From: Clostridia bacterium
GTDB lineage: Bacteria; Bacillota; Clostridia; Oscillospirales; CAG-272
DNA: 64,000 nucleotides
Reading direction: 5' to 3'
Assembly (NCBI GenBank): GCA_017517745.1
Contig: JAFWYJ010000062.1
Coordinates: 1 to 64,000, forward strand
Shown: one piece after another, positions 1 to 8,167 of the stretch
How positions within the stretch are numbered: the first letter of the stretch is position 1
Layout of the letters: each line of letters opens with the position of its first letter
The notes under the pieces: generated by a model
Told to the model about the DNA's origin: nothing
What the model saw: the letters and a program-made list of their open reading frames with translations, nothing else
The model's database searches: none
Made by a program: the position numbers and the translations under genes

Positions 1-17
1 CAAGGGCTGTATTATAA

Positions 18-94
18 TGGCGATCCGGATGGGGCTCGAACCCACGACCTCTAGCGTGACAGGCTAGCGCTCTAACCAACTGAGCTACCGGACC
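18..94 (-). tRNA. tRNA-Asp (GTC)
   Basis: On the minus strand the sequence folds as a complete tRNA. A 7 bp acceptor stem starts GGTCCGG, the anticodon arm CTAGC/GCTAG encloses the loop CTGTCAC with anticodon GTC, and the T-loop reads TTCGAGC. An encoded CCA tail lies at 18-20. It begins 3 nt after the tRNA-Val gene, so the two are very probably one transcript. Confidence 0.96.
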
Positions 95-97
95 GTG

Positions 98-173
98 TGG
101 TGGAAACAATAGGGCTCGAACCTATGACCCTCTGCTTGTAAGGCAGATGCTCTCCCAACTGAGCTATGCTTCC
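98..173 (-). tRNA. tRNA-Val (TAC)
   Basis: Minus-strand cloverleaf with acceptor stem GGAAGCA/TGTTTCC, D-arm AGCTCAGTTGGGAGAGC, and anticodon stem TCTGC/GCAGA around the loop CTTACAA, giving anticodon TAC. The T-loop is TTCGAGC and a CCA end is encoded. It is the first gene of a tRNA-Val/tRNA-Asp transcript with a strong promoter just upstream. Confidence 0.96.
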
Positions 174-204
174 GTTTGCCGTGGCGATTGCCGACGACTT
201 GGTT

Positions 205-233
205 ATTATACCACAGTCAAGAAACTTTGTCAA
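205..233 (-). promoter_or_regulatory. sigma-A promoter of the tRNA-Val/Asp transcript
   Basis: Read on the minus strand: -35 TTGACA (228-233), a 17 bp spacer ending in TGG (an extended -10), and -10 TATAAT (205-210). Transcription would start about 25 nt before the tRNA-Val 5' end. Both hexamers are consensus. Confidence 0.9.
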
Positions 234-358
234 GGGGTTTTGAAAAACTTTTTTCGTTTTTTTCAGTTTTTTATCGTCCCATTTTTCGTTCGCTTAGATA
301 TTATATCACAGCATTTCTCTCTTGTCAATACCTTTTTTCGATTTTTTTGGTTTTATTT

Positions 359-395
359 CAAAAAAATTTCGTCGGATGATAAAGACCACCCGACG
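359..395 (-). terminator. intrinsic terminator after pepD
   Basis: Minus-strand hairpin with stem CGTCGGGTG/CATCCGACG (one G-T pair) and a 7 nt loop, followed by AAATTTTTTT. It lies just downstream of the pepD stop codon at 403 and would end the mreB-pepD transcript. Confidence 0.8.
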
Positions 396-402
396 GATAT
401 TT

Positions 403-1842
403 TTATAACAATTCAATCAACCGTACAATCGTCCGCCAAAAGACCTCAACCGTACCGAGATCCAACGATTCGTCCGGAGAATGCAGATCGTGCAGCGTTG
501 GTGCGATGGAAATGATATCCATGTCGGGGACGCGCGAATAGATGATTCCGCACTCCAGCCCCGCGTGGATGACGTTGACGCTCGCCTCTTCTCCCGTGAC
601 GTCTCGGTATGCCTTGAGATAAGCCTCGCGCAGATCCGACTTCGGCGCATAGCTCCAGCCGGGGTAACGGTTGTAATGCTTGGTCTCGCCACCGATCGCC
701 GCCGCGACCGCATCCAACTCTCGTGTGGAGGCATCGAGCCGTGATTCGATCGACGAGCGCGACGCGAAAACGAAGTCGATGGCATCGTCCTCGGTGCGAA
801 CCACGCCGAGATTACGCGAATATTCCACCAGCCCCGGAATGCTGCGGTTCATCTCGAACACGCCGTTCGGAATGGCGGCAAGCACCGAGATCGCGCGCAC
901 GGTGGATTCCTTGGAAAACACGACCGCCGTCTGCTCCGCATCCTCAACCGTCAAAGAAAAGCCGCGATCCTCCGAAACCAACTCCGAAGCGATCAAAGCC
1001 GCCTCCTCGGAAAGAACACTCTCTGCCTCGTCAAAATCCGAAACCGCCAGCAAAGCCTCACTCTCGCGCGGAATGGCGTTGTCCTTCGAGCCGCCCTCAA
1101 CCGAGATCAGACGGAAATCGCACGCGGGAAGCAATGCCGCCAGCAGTCTTCCCATCAGCTTGTTTGCATTGGCTCTGCCGCAGTCGATATTCTCTCCCGA
1201 GTGTCCGCCCATCAATCCGCCGATCGCGACACGCATCGCCGTCCCCTTGAAGGGTTCGGTTTTCAGCGGAAGGTGCAGATCCGAGCGCACACCGCCCGCG
1301 CATCCGCAGGTGATCTTTCCAAGCAGCTCGCTGTCCACGTTGACCATGCGGCGTGCCCGAAGCAGACCGTAATCAAATCCGTGCGCGCCGTTCAGCCCCA
1401 CCTCCTCGGCGGTGGTAAACAAACATTCGATGGCGGGGTGCTCGGCGAGTTCCCCGTTCAGCAGCGTCAACATCAACGCCACCGCAACGCCGTCATCGGC
1501 ACCAAGCGTGGTACCCTTGGCGCGCAAAAGATCGCCGTCCACCCAAAGGTCCAGCGGATCCTTGAGAAAATCATGCTCCACGTCGGCGTTCTTTTCGCAT
1601 ACCATGTCACTGTGTCCCTGAAACAGGATCGGCGCGCGATGCTCCTGCCCGCGGGTTGCGGGCATTTTGATCAATACGTTATTCAACTCATCGCGCCAAT
1701 ACTCCAAGCCGCGCGCCTTGGCAAACGCGGTCAGATAATCGGCGATCCCGCTTTCGTGATAAGAGGGGCGCGGAATGGCGCTGATCTCCTCAAAAAAGCG
1801 AAAAAAGGCTGCGGGTTCGCGCCCGTGAATGATATATTCCAT
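403..1842 (-). CDS. pepD: aminoacyl-histidine dipeptidase (M20 family)
   Basis: Cytoplasmic zinc dipeptidase of the PepD/Xaa-His type that cleaves dipeptides such as beta-Ala-His and Xaa-His. Length (479 aa) is normal for the family. Visible metal-site motifs are GHSDMV near residue 80, the bridging region GADDGVA near 118, TTAEEVGLNGA near 148, VDSE near 175 and the C-terminal IHAGLECG. The ATG at 1842 is preferred because GTGAGG lies 9 nt before it; the longer GTG start would put that Shine-Dalgarno inside the gene. It follows mreB by 17 nt and is probably co-transcribed with it. No functional link with MreB is evident. Confidence 0.92.
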   Translation of the reverse strand: MEYIIHGREPAAFFRFFEEISAIPRPSYHESGIADYLTAFAKARGLEYWRDELNNVLIKMPATRGQEHRAPILFQGHSDMVCEKNADVEHDFLKDPLDLWVDGDLLRAKGTTLGADDGVAVALMLTLLNGELAEHPAIECLFTTAEEVGLNGAHGFDYGLLRARRMVNVDSELLGKITCGCAGGVRSDLHLPLKTEPFKGTAMRVAIGGLMGGHSGENIDCGRANANKLMGRLLAALLPACDFRLISVEGGSKDNAIPRESEALLAVSDFDEAESVLSEEAALIASELVSEDRGFSLTVEDAEQTAVVFSKESTVRAISVLAAIPNGVFEMNRSIPGLVEYSRNLGVVRTEDDAIDFVFASRSSIESRLDASTRELDAVAAAIGGETKHYNRYPGWSYAPKSDLREAYLKAYRDVTGEEASVNVIHAGLECGIIYSRVPDMDIISIAPTLHDLHSPDESLDLGTVEVFWRTIVRLIELL

Positions 1843-1859
1843 TTTCAAAAACCTCACAA

Positions 1860-2999
1860 TTACAATCTGACCTTGCGTTCTCTCGACAAATTGATCGCAC
1901 CCTCGCGGAGCATATCAAGATTGTCCAGAGATTTTCCCGTGCCGATGGCAACGCAGGAAACGGCATCGTCCGCCACACGCGTCTTGATGCCCGTCACACG
2001 GGTGACCAGCTGATCGAAGCCGTACAACAAGCTTCCTCCGCCTGTCATCACGATTCCGTTCCGCAGGATGTCGCCCAAAAGCTCGGGCGGCGTGCGCTCG
2101 ATGACCGAGCAGATCGTGCTCAGAATCGCCGTGGTCGGCTCGGCAAGCGCCTCGATCATTTCCTTGGAGCTGATGGTGATGACCTTGGGAAGTCCCTTCA
2201 TCATGCAGCGTCCCTTGATCTCAACGCTCTTCGGCTCGGCGTGGTCATAGACCGCTCCGATCCGCTTTTTGAGTGCCTCGGCGGTTCTCTCGCCGATCAG
2301 CACCTTGTATTTACGGCGCACGTATTTCATGATCGCCTCATCGAACTTATCTCCCGCGATCTTGATCGATTCCGAAACCACCACGCCGCCCAGAGAAAGC
2401 ACGGCGACGTCGGTCGTTCCGCCGCCGATGTCAACCACCATATTGCCGTTCGGCGCGTAAATGTCCAACCCCGCACCGATTGCGGCGGCGGTCGGCTCCT
2501 CGATCAGATAGGTCTTTTGCGCGCCCGCCTCATGCGCGGCATCGATCACGGCGCGCTCCTCCACCTCGGTGATGCCCGAGGGGATGCAGATCATCACGCG
2601 CGGCGGGAAGAACATATTTCCGCAAGCACGCTTGATGAAATATTGGATCATCTTGAGCGTGACCTCGTATTGGCTGATAACGCCGTCACGCAAAGGGCGC
2701 ACCGCCGTGATGTTGCCCGGCGTTCTTCCAAGCATCTGTTGCGCCTCGCTTCCCACCTTCAGGATGCGATCGGTGGTAGTGTCGATCGCGACCACGGACG
2801 GCTCCTCGAGAACAATTCCCTTGCCCTGCACGTAAACCAGGACGGTCGCCGTTCCGAGGTCAATTCCGATGTTGCGGCTGAACTGAAAGCCGCGGAAGCG
2901 CGCAAAAATACGTTGCCAAAGATTCTTCTTTTTCGACTTCTTTTTGGGAGTCTTTTTCTGATTCGCCTGCTGGCGTTTCTTGGCTTGCTTTTCGGGCAT
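1860..2999 (-). CDS. mreB: rod shape-determining protein, MreB/Mbl family
   Basis: Actin-fold ATPase that forms membrane-associated filaments and organises lateral cell-wall synthesis. Hallmarks are the phosphate-1 loop GIDLGTATV near residue 45, VDIGGGTTDVAV near 190, the phosphate-2/adenosine region MTGGGSLLYG near 315, and the characteristic IEEPTAAAIG segment. At 379 aa it is about 40 residues longer than usual. The extra part is an N-terminal Lys/Gln-rich tail (residues 1-35, with runs such as KKKSKKKN) ahead of an amphipathic segment WQRIFARFRGF that could bind membrane. The start is supported by AAAGGAGG ten nt upstream. A consensus promoter precedes it at 3041-3069, and pepD follows in the same transcript. 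Confidence 0.93.
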   Translation of the reverse strand: MPEKQAKKRQQANQKKTPKKKSKKKNLWQRIFARFRGFQFSRNIGIDLGTATVLVYVQGKGIVLEEPSVVAIDTTTDRILKVGSEAQQMLGRTPGNITAVRPLRDGVISQYEVTLKMIQYFIKRACGNMFFPPRVMICIPSGITEVEERAVIDAAHEAGAQKTYLIEEPTAAAIGAGLDIYAPNGNMVVDIGGGTTDVAVLSLGGVVVSESIKIAGDKFDEAIMKYVRRKYKVLIGERTAEALKKRIGAVYDHAEPKSVEIKGRCMMKGLPKVITISSKEMIEALAEPTTAILSTICSVIERTPPELLGDILRNGIVMTGGGSLLYGFDQLVTRVTGIKTRVADDAVSCVAIGTGKSLDNLDMLREGAINLSRERKVRL

Positions 3000-3040
3000 G
3001 GCGGCGTCCTCCTTTCCGCAAAGCGTTCTTTCTTCCTTTC

Positions 3041-3069
3041 ATTATACATGATTCAGATAAAAAAATCAA
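3041..3069 (-). promoter_or_regulatory. promoter of mreB-pepD
   Basis: Minus strand: -35 TTGATT (3064-3069), 17 bp spacer, -10 TATAAT (3041-3046). It lies 42 nt upstream of the mreB start and downstream of the comF terminator, so mreB-pepD is an independent transcription unit. Confidence 0.8.
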
Positions 3070-3079
3070 TCTTTTTTGA

Positions 3080-3120
3080 AAAAAAGTCCCACGCGAGAGC
3101 AAAAAACTTTATCGCGTGGG
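3080..3120 (-). terminator. intrinsic terminator of the metK-recD2-comF unit
   Basis: Minus-strand stem CCCACGCGA (112-120 side) paired with TCGCGTGGG (88-96 side), followed by ACTTTTTTT. The 5' arm overlaps the last codons of comF. The plus strand also has T residues after the stem, so some bidirectional activity is possible. Confidence 0.8.
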
Positions 3121-3870
3121 TTTTTCTCGGGTTTGATTCGTGTCATTCGATGCAACCGTCAGACAAAAGACGTTTTCGGCGCCTGCCCGACGCAACAGCT
3201 GCACACATGCAGCCGCAGTCGCCCCCGTTGTGACGATGTCATCCACAAAGACGACGTTTTTGCCTTTCACGTCGGCATTGGGGGCAAGTCGGTAAAGAGA
3301 CTTCGCATTGCGCATACGCGCCTTTGTCGAAAGAGCCTTTTGCTCGGGCTTTTTTCCGAACGTACGCCCGATCAGCTTTTCACACGGAAATCCGCACAGG
3401 AGAGAAAGCTCCTTTGCCAACGCTCTTGCCTGATCGGTTCCGTGCTTCAACGTTGACGACCGTGAGCGAGGCGCCCAAGTCAGCACCACGTCGGTCTTTC
3501 CCTCCGTCAAAGCGCGCAAAGAGGGCAAAAGCTCGGATGCCAAAAAGCGCGACGTTTGGCGGTCATTGTTCCTTTTGATGTGAAAGATCAGCCGATTCTG
3601 CACGTGGCCATGCTTGCCGTGGCGGTAAAATACCAGCTTGCGAAAACCGGCGCACTTCGCCCTCTCCATCCGGGCCGTCATGCAGTTGCAAGCGGTCACT
3701 CGCGCGGCGCAAATGCCGCAAGTGTCCGCCTTCTCGCTCTCCCATCGCCGCAGACAGTCACGGCACAGCGCCTCATGAGAATCAAGACTTTGCCAATCCA
3801 AGAGGCTGCCGCACGCCGCACATTTGGGCGGAAAGAGCAGATTTTGAAGGAGTCTGCCGATCCGTTTCAT
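3109..3870 (-). CDS. comF: ComF family phosphoribosyltransferase-like protein
   Basis: Homologue of ComF/GntX, a cytoplasmic factor for DNA uptake or handling of single-stranded DNA in naturally competent bacteria. It has N-terminal zinc-ribbon cysteines (CAAC, CRDC, CGIC, CNC within residues 18-70) and a C-terminal type I PRTase fold. The PRPP-loop motif VVFVDDIVTTGAT lies near residue 205. The ATG at 3870 is chosen because it overlaps the recD2 stop codon as ATGA, implying translational coupling; the longer start at 3891 lies inside recD2. It is the last gene of the unit with recD2, and the pairing of a RecD2 helicase with ComF fits a DNA-processing role. Confidence 0.9.
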   Translation of the reverse strand: MKRIGRLLQNLLFPPKCAACGSLLDWQSLDSHEALCRDCLRRWESEKADTCGICAARVTACNCMTARMERAKCAGFRKLVFYRHGKHGHVQNRLIFHIKRNNDRQTSRFLASELLPSLRALTEGKTDVVLTWAPRSRSSTLKHGTDQARALAKELSLLCGFPCEKLIGRTFGKKPEQKALSTKARMRNAKSLYRLAPNADVKGKNVVFVDDIVTTGATAAACVQLLRRAGAENVFCLTVASNDTNQTREKPTR

Positions 3871-6107
3871 ATCTCTCCGTCTCCCAGCCAATGCAAGAGT
3901 CCCGTGTATCGCATGGATTGACGGTTATTTTCCACCATGCTTTGCACGATCTCCTCGCGCCCGACCAGGATCACCATCACCTGCGCACGTGTGACGGCGG
4001 TATAAAACAAGTTGCGCGAGAGCAGCATCGGCGCCGCGCTTCCCATGGGAATGATGACGATGGGATATTCGCTTCCCTGACTCTTGTGAACCGTGACGGC
4101 ATACGCCATCTCCAATTCATCGAGCATCTGAAACGCATACACAACGTGTCGGTCGTCAAAGTCGATCTCCAGATTTTCCGCGGCACGGTTGATGCGCGTA
4201 ATGACGCCGATGTCACCGTTAAAAATACCCATGCCCATCGTTCCGTCGGCGCGCTCCCACGCCATTTCGTAGTTGTTGCGGATCTGCATCACGCGGTCTC
4301 CCTCGCGGAAGATCTGATCGCGGTAGTGATGCTCCTGCTTGCCCGGTACGGCGGGATTCAGCGCCGACTGCAAAAGGACGTTGAGATTTTCGGTCCCCGT
4401 CTCGCCCTTCCGCGAAGGGCAGATCACCTGCGTACCGTTGAGAGCAAGCTCGCCGTAGGTACGCGGCAGGCGCGTTTTATAAAGCTGCGCGACGGTGGCG
4501 GCAATCTCGGCGTCACTCGTCCGCGGCAGAAAGAAAAAGTCGTTGTCCTTGACGTCCAGACGCGGCATCTCGCCGCGGTTGATGGCGTGCGCGTTTGTGA
4601 CGATCAGGCTCTTCTGTGCCTGACGGAAAATCTCGGTCAAGCGGACGGTTGCAAACACGCCGCTGTCCAACAGATCTCGCAAGACGTTGCCCGCTCCCAC
4701 CGAAGGAAGCTGGTCGGCATCTCCGATGATGATCACGCGCGCACCCGGCTTGACCGCGTGCAAAAGCGCACTCATGAGGTTGTTGTCCACCATCGATGCC
4801 TCGTCCACAATGATGACGTTCTCGTCCAAAAGGTTCTTTTCATCGCGGTGGAAGGCGATCGCGCCGCCCTCCTCGCCGCTGTATTCCAACAAACGGTGAA
4901 TCGTCTTTGCTTCACACGAGGTCGATTCGGAAAGTCTCTTTGCCGCGCGCCCCGTCGGCGCGCAGAGCGCGGTCTTGAACTCCATGCTGTCAAAAATATG
5001 AAGCAGCGCGCGCACGACCGTGGTCTTTCCGGTTCCGGGCCCTCCCGTCAGAAGCATGACGCCGTTTTCCAGCGCGTCGAAGATCGCCTGACGCTGCTGA
5101 TTGGCATATTGGATCCCGCTCTCGCGCTCCTCCTTCTGAATGAAAGATCCGATGTTTGCAGTCTCCATCGCGGGACAAACCTTGTCCAACAGACGCAGCT
5201 TGCGCGCGATATATTTCTCGTGTTCGTAAGCGTTCGCTTCGTACAAATAGGCTTTCCCGTCAAAATTGACCGCCCGAAGCTCCCTTTCCTGCAAGAGGAT
5301 CGAAACAGCGTTTTCGATCCGCTCCTCGGACGCTTCCAAAAGCTTTGCCGCTCCCGCGATCAACTTTTCCCTTGGCAGACAAACGTGTCCGTTCTGCCCC
5401 GCGTTTGCTCCCAGCATATACAAAATGCCGCTGCAAAGGCGCTCGTTCGAATCTCTCTCCAGCCCCAGCTTCAGCGCCATACGGTCGGCACGCTCAAAGC
5501 CGATGCCGTCGATGTGCTCGCAAAGCAGATAGGGGTTCTTTTTCACCGTTTCCACGGCGTTTCCGCCCCATTTTTTGTAGATCCGTACCGTCATCGCCGC
5601 GCCGAAGAACTCGCGGAAAAAGAGCATGGCGGAACGGATGCCCGCCTTATTTTTGAAATCCTCGGAGATCGCCTGCGCGCGTTTTGGGGTAATGCCGTTG
5701 ATGGCGCTCAACCAATCGGGATGATTTTCGATGACATCAAAGGTCTCGTCTCCGAACTCGTCGACGATGCGCTGTGCCGTTTTCGGTCCGATCCCCTTGA
5801 TGGATCCCGAAGAGAGATAACGCAGGATGGAAGCTCTGTCGGCGGGCAACTGTTTTTCGCATTGCTCAACCTTGAATTGCCGTCCGTATTTGGGATTGTG
5901 CACCCATCTGCCATACACTGTCACGACGTCACCCTCGGCGATATACGGCATAATGCCCGTGATGGTGATCAGATCGTCGGTGTCGGTTCCCATGTCGCAG
6001 ATGGCATAGCCGTTTTCCTCGTTGGCGTAGATCACGTGCTCGATGCTTCCCGCCATGCGCAAAAGCCCCTGCTCGTCCGCGCCGATTCTGAGCTGCTCGA
6101 TTTCCAT
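3867..6107 (-). CDS. recD2: ATP-dependent DNA helicase RecD2
   Basis: Superfamily 1B 5'-3' DNA helicase of the stand-alone RecD2 type, linked to repair and replication-fork maintenance in bacteria without RecBCD. It has an OB-like N-terminus, helix-hairpin-helix repeats (IKGIGPKTAQRI near residue 103 and INGITPKRAQAI near 136), Walker A GGPGTGKT near 355, Walker B/motif II VDEAS near 434, motif III GDADQLPSVGAG, and the C-terminal VTVHKSQGSEYP and YTAVTRA motifs. Length (746 aa) is typical. The ATG at 6107 has AAAGGAG 8 nt upstream, so it is preferred over the start at 6152. It overlaps comF by 4 nt. A hairpin sits in the leader at 6137-6166. Confidence 0.95.
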   Translation of the reverse strand: MEIEQLRIGADEQGLLRMAGSIEHVIYANEENGYAICDMGTDTDDLITITGIMPYIAEGDVVTVYGRWVHNPKYGRQFKVEQCEKQLPADRASILRYLSSGSIKGIGPKTAQRIVDEFGDETFDVIENHPDWLSAINGITPKRAQAISEDFKNKAGIRSAMLFFREFFGAAMTVRIYKKWGGNAVETVKKNPYLLCEHIDGIGFERADRMALKLGLERDSNERLCSGILYMLGANAGQNGHVCLPREKLIAGAAKLLEASEERIENAVSILLQERELRAVNFDGKAYLYEANAYEHEKYIARKLRLLDKVCPAMETANIGSFIQKEERESGIQYANQQRQAIFDALENGVMLLTGGPGTGKTTVVRALLHIFDSMEFKTALCAPTGRAAKRLSESTSCEAKTIHRLLEYSGEEGGAIAFHRDEKNLLDENVIIVDEASMVDNNLMSALLHAVKPGARVIIIGDADQLPSVGAGNVLRDLLDSGVFATVRLTEIFRQAQKSLIVTNAHAINRGEMPRLDVKDNDFFFLPRTSDAEIAATVAQLYKTRLPRTYGELALNGTQVICPSRKGETGTENLNVLLQSALNPAVPGKQEHHYRDQIFREGDRVMQIRNNYEMAWERADGTMGMGIFNGDIGVITRINRAAENLEIDFDDRHVVYAFQMLDELEMAYAVTVHKSQGSEYPIVIIPMGSAAPMLLSRNLFYTAVTRAQVMVILVGREEIVQSMVENNRQSMRYTGLLHWLGDGEI

Positions 6108-6136
6108 GCGCGCTCTCCTTTCCGTTCTTAGTTTTT

Positions 6137-6166
6137 GTGGGGAACTCTTCAAAAAAAGTCCCCCAC
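6137..6166 (-). other. hairpin in the recD2 leader
   Basis: Inverted repeat GTGGGG(g)ACT/AGT(t)CCCCAC with an A/T-rich loop, 30 nt upstream of the recD2 start. Neither strand has a T-run directly after the stem, so it is not a classical terminator. It could stabilise mRNA or tune read-through from the upstream gene. Function unknown. Confidence 0.5.
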
Positions 6167-6204
6167 TGTGTCATAACATACAAAGTTTTTCGCTTGCCGC
6201 CGCG

Positions 6205-6531
6205 TCAAGGATCGATCAGATAGCACTCCGCGCCATAGCTGTCGATGAGAACGGCGAATTCTTCGTCCAAGGTGTCGCCAAGCCCCACCGTACCGTCCAT
6301 CAGGGCGGCAGAAATCAAAACGACCATCCGCCCACGTCCCTTTCCGACGGAGAGCGTCTGTGCCTCTCGCAACAACAGATCCATCGTTCTCGCATCCTGC
6401 TCTTCCATGATCTCGACCGCGACCGCGATCCGATCCGACGGAAACAACAGCTCCGCGAGCATCTTCACAGCACAGCAAAAGCCGAATACGGCGAGCATCG
6501 CAACGCCGATCTCTGTGATCAACCCAAGCAT
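6205..6531 (-). CDS. small single-pass membrane protein, unknown function
   Basis: 108-residue protein, family not recognised. Residues 3-28 form a hydrophobic segment (ITEIGVAMLAVFGF region) and the remaining ~75 residues are soluble, with a basic stretch GKGRGRM and an acidic C-terminus. The ATG at 6531 is used because GGGGAGG lies about 9-15 nt upstream; the longer start at 6585 has no such site. It lies between metK (70 nt upstream) and recD2 (97 nt downstream) on the same strand and is probably in their transcript. The codon pattern and Shine-Dalgarno support a real gene. Confidence 0.7.
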   Translation of the reverse strand: MLGLITEIGVAMLAVFGFCCAVKMLAELLFPSDRIAVAVEIMEEQDARTMDLLLREAQTLSVGKGRGRMVVLISAALMDGTVGLGDTLDEEFAVLIDSYGAECYLIDP

Positions 6532-6601
6532 TCCACCGCCTCCCCTCCACTTGCAGAGTATGCAAGCAGGGCGATTCGGTGACACACCGTTGCCGTATGG
6601 A

Positions 6602-7789
6602 TCAGCCCAACAGCTTTTTCAGATCCTCCGCAAGGTCGCACTTCTCCCAAGGAGCGTTCACATCCTCGCGTCCCATGTGACCGTATGCCGCGACCTGACA
6701 GTAGATCGGGCGGCGCAGATCGAATTTTTGAATGATCGCCGCGGGACGAAGGTCGATCAATCCGAGGATCGCCTCCTCGATCTTTTCCTCGCTGACCTTG
6801 GCTGTTCCGAAGGTGTCGATCAGCACCGACACGGGTTTCGCCACGCCGATCGCATAAGCGACCTGCACCTCGCACTTGCTTGCCAGCCCCGCCTTGACGA
6901 TATTTTTCGCCACGTAGCGCGCCGCGTAGCAAGCCGAACGGTCGACCTTGGTCGGATCCTTGCCCGAGAAGGCACCGCCGCCGTGACGCGCGTAGCCGCC
7001 GTAGGTATCAACGATAATCTTTCTTCCCGTCAGTCCGGTATCTCCCGCAGGACCGCCGATGACAAAGCGTCCCGTGGGGTTGATGTAGATTTTGGTTTCG
7101 GCATCCATCATGTTCGCGGGGACAACCTTCTCGATCACCTCACGAATGATATCCGCGCGAATCTGCTCGGCGCTCACGTCGGCACTGTGCTGAGAGGAGA
7201 CGACGATGGCATCCACGCGCACGGGCTTGCCGTCGGCACCGTATTCCACGGTCACCTGCGTCTTTCCGTCGGGACGGAGATATGCCAGCGTACCGTTCTT
7301 GCGCACCTCGGTCAGTCTCTTTGCCAGCGCGTGAGAGAGCGAGATCGGCAGAGGCATCAGCTCGGGCGTCTCGTCGCAGGCATAACCAAACATCAGGCCC
7401 TGGTCTCCCGCGCCCGTGTCAAGTCCGTCGGTATCGTCACCCGTCTTTGCCTCCAAAGATTTGTCAACGCCCATCGCAATATCCGGCGATTGCGCGTGAA
7501 GCGAGGTCAGAACCGCGCAGGAGTTGCCGTCAAAGCCGTACTCTCCGCGATCGTAGCCGATCTCACACACCGTCTTGCGCACGATCTCCTGAATATCGAG
7601 CGTTGCCTTGGTCGTCACCTCACCCATCACGCACACCATACCGGTGGTGCAGAAGGTCTCGCACGCCACGCGCGAGGCGGGATCCTGACGCAGCATTTCG
7701 TCCAAAATGGCATCCGAGATCTTGTCACAGATCTTGTCGGGATGGCCTTCCGTCACAGATTCACTCGTGAATAATTTTTTTTCGTTCAT
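6602..7789 (-). CDS. metK: S-adenosylmethionine synthetase
   Basis: Makes S-adenosylmethionine from methionine and ATP. The 395-residue length and motifs are canonical: [14 protein letters not shown] at the N-terminus, [12 protein letters not shown] near residue 118 (ATP site), the metal/phosphate loop [16 protein letters not shown] near 258, and the final Ala-rich region. The start MNEKKLF has AGGAGA 9 nt before it; the reading frame upstream to 7879 is the riboswitch leader. A SAM-I riboswitch and an intrinsic terminator occupy the leader, so expression should fall when SAM is plentiful. It heads the unit metK-(6205-6531)-recD2-comF if transcription continues through the 70 nt gap. Confidence 0.97.
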   Translation of the reverse strand: MNEKKLFTSESVTEGHPDKICDKISDAILDEMLRQDPASRVACETFCTTGMVCVMGEVTTKATLDIQEIVRKTVCEIGYDRGEYGFDGNSCAVLTSLHAQSPDIAMGVDKSLEAKTGDDTDGLDTGAGDQGLMFGYACDETPELMPLPISLSHALAKRLTEVRKNGTLAYLRPDGKTQVTVEYGADGKPVRVDAIVVSSQHSADVSAEQIRADIIREVIEKVVPANMMDAETKIYINPTGRFVIGGPAGDTGLTGRKIIVDTYGGYARHGGGAFSGKDPTKVDRSACYAARYVAKNIVKAGLASKCEVQVAYAIGVAKPVSVLIDTFGTAKVSEEKIEEAILGLIDLRPAAIIQKFDLRRPIYCQVAAYGHMGREDVNAPWEKCDLAEDLKKLLG

Positions 7790-7842
7790 TTTCCGTTCTC
7801 CTAAAAGGTTTTCAAAAATTCCAAAACATATCTCACGGCAAC

Positions 7843-7866
7843 AAAAAAGCTCCGCAAAGACGGAGC
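7843..7866 (-). terminator. SAM-riboswitch expression-platform terminator
   Basis: Minus-strand hairpin GCTCCG-TCTTTG-CGGAGC followed directly by TTTTTT. It lies between the SAM-I aptamer and the metK ribosome binding site, the usual geometry for SAM-induced premature termination. Confidence 0.9.
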
Positions 7867-7871
7867 GGTTG

Positions 7872-7958
7872 GCTCTCATCTAACAGGATTTAGCACCTTA
7901 CTTCCGCAGGTTGCTGTAACATCATCGTGCCTGTCACTACGTTACTCTTGATAAGATA
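7872..7958 (-). promoter_or_regulatory. SAM-I (S-box) riboswitch
   Basis: The minus-strand leader of metK carries the S-box core. P1 pairs CTTATC (7950-7955) with GATGAG (7875-7880), AAGAG follows the first P1 strand, then come ACAGGCACGATGATG and GCAACC, and AGGTGCTAAATCC matches the P3/P4 junction. An intrinsic terminator follows. Known S-box aptamers bind SAM and switch transcription off; control of metK is a standard arrangement in Bacillota. Confidence 0.93.
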
Positions 7959-7973
7959 TATTTTATTGCTTAT

Positions 7974-8002
7974 AGTATATCACAAATTCCGACACATTGC
8001 AA
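7974..8002 (-). promoter_or_regulatory. promoter of metK
   Basis: Minus strand: -35 TTGCAA (7997-8002), 17 bp spacer ending TGA (extended -10), -10 TATACT (7974-7979). The start point falls about 10-15 nt before the riboswitch P1 stem. Confidence 0.85.
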
Positions 8003-8096
8003 GTATTTTTTATTTTTTTGATCCACTTTCTATAAAAATAACAAAAATGAATAAGATGTATCTCCAAGACGCCGTTTTATTTGTGAAAAACTATGC

Positions 8097-8125
8097 TTGA
8101 CAGAGATGAAGAAAAGATGTATAAT
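8097..8125 (+). promoter_or_regulatory. promoter of the antiporter gene
   Basis: Plus strand: consensus -35 TTGACA (8097-8102), 17 bp spacer, -10 TATAAT (8120-8125). It is divergent from the metK promoter, and the stretch 8003-8096 between them is AT-rich without other recognisable signals. The antiporter ATG follows about 40 nt downstream. Confidence 0.88.
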
Positions 8126-8167
8126 TGTGAAGTGCATTTAATAAATAGAAATAAGAAGGAAATTACC

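Noticed and set aside
3891-6131. 746-codon open frame on the plus strand opposite recD2
   Set aside because: It is the antisense shadow of recD2. Its translation has no recognisable domain, no ribosome site, and an Arg/His-rich composition typical of the opposite strand of a GC-biased gene.
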